A stretch of 46,195 bases of DNA from the NCBI GenBank assembly GCA_029907315.1, contig JARYME010000010.1:1-46195 (forward strand), written 5' to 3'. The position numbers and the translations under genes are program-made. The notes beneath the pieces were generated by a model, which ran no database searches, had not been told where the DNA came from, and saw nothing but the letters and a program-made list of their open reading frames with translations. Of the stretch, positions 43,526-46,195 are shown piece after piece. The DNA comes from Armatimonadota bacterium (GTDB lineage: Bacteria > Armatimonadota > UBA5829). Numbering within the stretch: the stretch's first letter is position 1; each line of letters begins with the position of its first letter.

Positions 43526-45187
43526 CTACCGCCTTAGTTGTTCCACAGCCTCGACAAGAGCCTGGCGACAGTTTTCATCATGCGGTTGAATCCGCAAAGC
43601 ATATCGCAAATGGGGTATAGCTTCTGCGCCACGGCCCATTCGTACAAGGGCGATTCCGAGATTGGCGCGATATATGGGATTCCTTGGGCGCAGTTTGACT
43701 GCTTTAGCCAAGTACTTAACAGCCGCTTCGTAGTCACCTCTCTCACCAAGCAGAGCTCCCAGATTTGCATAGGCCTCATGTTTGCGCGGATCAATGCGAA
43801 CAGCAGATTTGAAACAAGCCATCGCGCTTTCAGCATCTCCCTGAGTGGCGAGAGTCGTACCGAGGTTGTAGTAAGCGACTGCATTGTTTTTCGTCACTGC
43901 AATAGCCCTTTTCCACAGCGAGACGTCGTTTCGCCAATAGCCCACCTGCTTGTGAGCTGCAACTGAGAGCAATACGATCGCCGCGCACGCGGCAGACGCC
44001 CAAAGTGCCTGGAGCAGTCCTAGGCGCAACCTTACTGACGCCAACTGCACAAGGCGATCGCAACCCCAGACAACTGCCACGAAAAGCCCCACGTGCGGCA
44101 GATAGGTATAGCGATCAGCCATAGCCTGTTTGCCTACTTGCACCAAGCCTATGACCGGCAGAAGCGCTGCTATGTACCAGAGCCAACCGGTAAACACATA
44201 TGGAGTCTGCCGACGCTTGATTATCGCAACAGCCGTTACGACTGTGAGTGCGGTAGCAGACAGAACGACCTGCCACGTCGGAATGCCCGTGCCCGGATGC
44301 GGATAGAAACAAGCAAGCCCAGTGGGCCAAAACGTCTTCAGTATATAGATGCAGTAAGCCCAGACCGCGTTCGCCACACGCACGCAAAATGGAAACGCAT
44401 CCAAAGGCTTCACAGCACCTGAGGCTCGTTGAACAAGGAATGTGACCACGGACGAAGCCAAAGCTAGAACAAAGAGCGGTATCTTTTCAACCAGTACCGT
44501 CTTGAATGAGGCGACACCGTGAGATCCACTTGGACAGCCTAGCCTGCCGAGCGGCCAGTAATCCAATAGCAGCAGGAGAATTGGCAGCGATACCAACATC
44601 GGTTTTGACAGAAGCCCGAGAATAAACGCAACCATCACCAGGGAGTAATAGAGATTGCTATGCCGCCTCGTATACTTCCAGTAAGCCAAGAGCATAAGTA
44701 TTCCGAAAAACGAGCTCAGCACGTCTTTGCGCTCAGCTATCCACGCAACGGATTCAACGTGCAGGGGGTGCACAGCAAACAGTGCTGCAACGAACCAGCT
44801 TAGTCCCTGCCTGCCGGTCATAGCCCGCAGGACCACAAACAGGAGTATCGAGTTGGCGAGGTGCAGGACAACGCTGGACAGATGGTGTGCCCCAGCGTCC
44901 AAACCGAAGAGATGACAGTCCAGCATATGCGACAACCACGTCACGGGATGCCAGTTGCTGGCGTGCGTGCTGGTAAAAGCCCAAATTGTGCTGCGCCAGC
45001 TGAGCCCCTGCGTGACATGTTCGTTCTGAAAAACGTAAATGTTGTCGTCGAAATTCGTGAAGTTGAATGAAGAGGTCTGCAAATATACCGACAGCACGAA
45101 GACTGCCAGCGCACCACATAAAGCAAAGAATACTTTCTTCTCGGAACCGGTCTTCGACCTCGCTGTCACACGAATATGATAGCACAC
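43526..45187 (-). CDS. TMTC-like GT-C/TPR membrane protein, paralogue 3
   Basis: The 553-residue protein starts at GTG 45187 (a second GTG lies 18 bases later). It carries the same motif set: NFDDNIYVFQNEHV, NWHPVTWLSHMLDC, VVLHLANSILLFVVL, HPLHVESVAWIAERKDVLS and DRYTYLPHVG. The C-terminus has three or four TPR units (AVAYYNLGTTLATQGDA, EAYANLGALLGERGDY, PIYRANLGIALVRMGRG). One difference from the others is NFDDN instead of NFDDD in the first loop, so the third acid is absent. It is the first gene of the cassette and lies 60 bases before the glycosyltransferase. A divergent gap of 96 bases separates it from the nuclease gene. Confidence 0.82.
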   Translation of the reverse strand: MCYHIRVTARSKTGSEKKVFFALCGALAVFVLSVYLQTSSFNFTNFDDNIYVFQNEHVTQGLSWRSTIWAFTSTHASNWHPVTWLSHMLDCHLFGLDAGAHHLSSVVLHLANSILLFVVLRAMTGRQGLSWFVAALFAVHPLHVESVAWIAERKDVLSSFFGILMLLAYWKYTRRHSNLYYSLVMVAFILGLLSKPMLVSLPILLLLLDYWPLGRLGCPSGSHGVASFKTVLVEKIPLFVLALASSVVTFLVQRASGAVKPLDAFPFCVRVANAVWAYCIYILKTFWPTGLACFYPHPGTGIPTWQVVLSATALTVVTAVAIIKRRQTPYVFTGWLWYIAALLPVIGLVQVGKQAMADRYTYLPHVGLFVAVVWGCDRLVQLASVRLRLGLLQALWASAACAAIVLLSVAAHKQVGYWRNDVSLWKRAIAVTKNNAVAYYNLGTTLATQGDAESAMACFKSAVRIDPRKHEAYANLGALLGERGDYEAAVKYLAKAVKLRPRNPIYRANLGIALVRMGRGAEAIPHLRYALRIQPHDENCRQALVEAVEQLRR

Positions 45188-45283
45188 CCGTCGTCAGCGT
45201 ACGAACCGAGCTACTTGCGCAGAACCTTTTGGTAAATCACTGATGTCGGCAGGAAAGATAAGTAGAGCAAAGAAGCAGAAAGT

Positions 45284-46195
45284 ATGAGCGAGGGGTGGAA
45301 ATCCGAATTTTGTTGGTCATTTTCGCTGCGCGCGCATTTCGAGTCGTGCCGCCGCCACTATTTTTACTACCGTTTCTGGGATCGAGACCCCAAGAACAAA
45401 TGGAAGCTCTACGAAATGCGCAACATCACGACTTTGGTTATGCTGCGCGGGATCGTAGTTCACGAGGTTATCGCAGAGTCGCTCCGAGCTGTGAAGACAG
45501 GCGAGAGTTTGTCACTAGACGATGCAGTTGAACTCGTGACGGCAAAAATGCGCCAGAGAATGCGTGAATCGTACTACAGGCTTTGGGATATTAGCAACCG
45601 GCCGCCGGGAACGAAACAGTCGCAGTTCACGAACCTACTGGAGCACTATTATGGTTTTCCAGATACTGAACAAAGAGCACGCGAACACCGCGACATTGCG
45701 CAGAACTGCATTCGAAATTTGCTACACTCGACCTTTTGGCGCGAGATCATCTCAACAGATCACGAGCGTTGGCAGACTATAGACGACAGACCATTCTTCT
45801 TCAACGTCGGCGAATTCAGAACGTGCGCCAAACTGGACTTCGCGCACTGCCACAGCGAACCGACAATTGTCGATTGGAAGACCGGACACGCGGGCACTGA
45901 TGATCGACTTCAACTAACGTTCTACTCGCTGTGCGGCGAATGCAAGTGGGGATGGGACCCCACAAGAACCAGACTCATTGCTGTTTACTTGTACCCATCT
46001 CTAGAGATACAAGAGTTCAAACCTACGACGGACGAAGTGGACAGAGTTGTAAGCCTAGTCAAGGAGAGTTGTCATCAGATGAGTCTGCTCGAACCGGAAC
46101 CGGGCGAGCCAGCCGACATAACGCGCTTTCCTGTCACAGACGACATATGGAACTGCAAGTGGTGTCGTTTCCAGGGCATTTGCGAAGGCGCCCAG
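45284..46195 (+). CDS. Fe-S PD-(D/E)XK nuclease (RecB/Cas4/AddB-like), 3' end at window edge
   Basis: The reading frame from ATG 45284 stays open to the window end, giving 304 residues without a stop. It has the RecB-like order: Cys22 in FESCRRHYFYYRF, His60 (VVHEV), Asp185 (AKLDF), the Asp197-Trp-Lys199 catalytic pair (VDWKTG) and Q-x3-Y (QLTFY, 210-214). The end has Cys291, Cys294 and Cys300 (CKWCRFQGIC), which with Cys22 form the four-cysteine [4Fe-4S] arrangement of AddB, Cas4 and Dna2. It is probably a DNA repair or processing nuclease. No cas gene or CRISPR array is in the window and no helicase domain is visible, so the role is open. Confidence 0.87.
   Translation, partial: MSEGWKSEFCWSFSLRAHFESCRRHYFYYRFWDRDPKNKWKLYEMRNITTLVMLRGIVVHEVIAESLRAVKTGESLSLDDAVELVTAKMRQRMRESYYRLWDISNRPPGTKQSQFTNLLEHYYGFPDTEQRAREHRDIAQNCIRNLLHSTFWREIISTDHERWQTIDDRPFFFNVGEFRTCAKLDFAHCHSEPTIVDWKTGHAGTDDRLQLTFYSLCGECKWGWDPTRTRLIAVYLYPSLEIQEFKPTTDEVDRVVSLVKESCHQMSLLEPEPGEPADITRFPVTDDIWNCKWCRFQGICEGAQ

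Noticed and set aside
45188-45283. Promoters in the divergent gap between the TMTC-like gene and the nuclease gene
   Set aside because: A TATCAT hexamer and a TTGGTA hexamer are present, but neither has a partner at correct spacing.
45284-46195. Cas4 and a CRISPR system
   Set aside because: The nuclease has the Cas4-like cysteine pattern, but no repeat array or other cas gene is in the window, and AddB-like repair nucleases share the pattern.

Overview
The window is a piece of a bacterial chromosome with mid-range GC by eye, no rRNA, tRNA, IS element, phage gene or CRISPR array. Gene content suggests a Gram-negative-type (secretin-bearing) heterotroph that feeds on plant-type sugars. It combines exported or cytosolic carbohydrate-active proteins, Gfo/Idh oxidoreductases, UroD-like proteins, a PilMNO/secretin pilus machine and TMTC-like TPR membrane proteins. 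This mix is common in Armatimonadota and in some PVC or candidate-phylum genomes. Armatimonadota is my best guess, but it is an inference from gene content only.

Layout, left to right. (1) 1-4383, minus: a sugar cluster reading GH-A glycosidase, then amidohydrolase, then a Tat-signal Gfo/Idh oxidoreductase cut by the window edge; a perfect 15-bp inverted repeat precedes the last gene. (2) 4647-8993, minus: a 1448-residue 2-hydroxyacyl-CoA dehydratase activase-type protein with a good sigma70 promoter. (3) 9226-11959: a cytidylate-kinase-like protein, an M55 D-aminopeptidase and an unrecognised exported protein. (4) 11977-25022, minus: a 13-kb near-continuous pilus/type II secretion-like operon. 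Its order is pilM, pilN, pilO, a PilP/GspC-like gene, secretin, GspE ATPase, GspF, major pseudopilin, three minor pilin-like genes, HD-GYP protein and CsgG-like lipoprotein-family protein. A hairpin lies just after the major pseudopilin gene. (5) 25128-26203, minus: a small DUF5658-like membrane protein and a TPR protein. (6) 26272-28549, plus: xylB and pyrF. (7) 28573-30243, minus: a DUF4091 protein. (8) 30296-32719, minus: a DUF4446 protein, an ECF sigma factor and a zinc-finger anti-sigma factor, bracketed by an extended -10 promoter and an intrinsic terminator. (9) 32772-34755, minus: acetylxylan esterase and a UroD-like protein. (10) 34877-39305, minus: a sugar ABC transporter ATPase with a perfect-consensus promoter, then a radical SAM protein and a five-bladed-propeller glycosidase-like protein. 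(11) 39387-45187, minus: three paralogous TMTC-like GT-C/TPR membrane proteins and a DPM1-like glycosyltransferase, a likely protein or lipid glycosylation cassette. (12) 45284 to the right edge, plus: an Fe-S PD-(D/E)XK nuclease.

How the parts may work together: the glycosidases, esterase, ABC ATPase and xylulokinase outline uptake and use of xylose-containing polymers. The pilus operon ends in a c-di-GMP phosphodiesterase-type protein and begins its ATPase with a degenerate MshEN-like region, so second-messenger control of the pilus is plausible. The strongest candidates for something new are the TMTC-like/GT2 cassette and the anti-sigma factor whose periplasmic end looks like a secretin/TonB short N-terminal (STN) domain.
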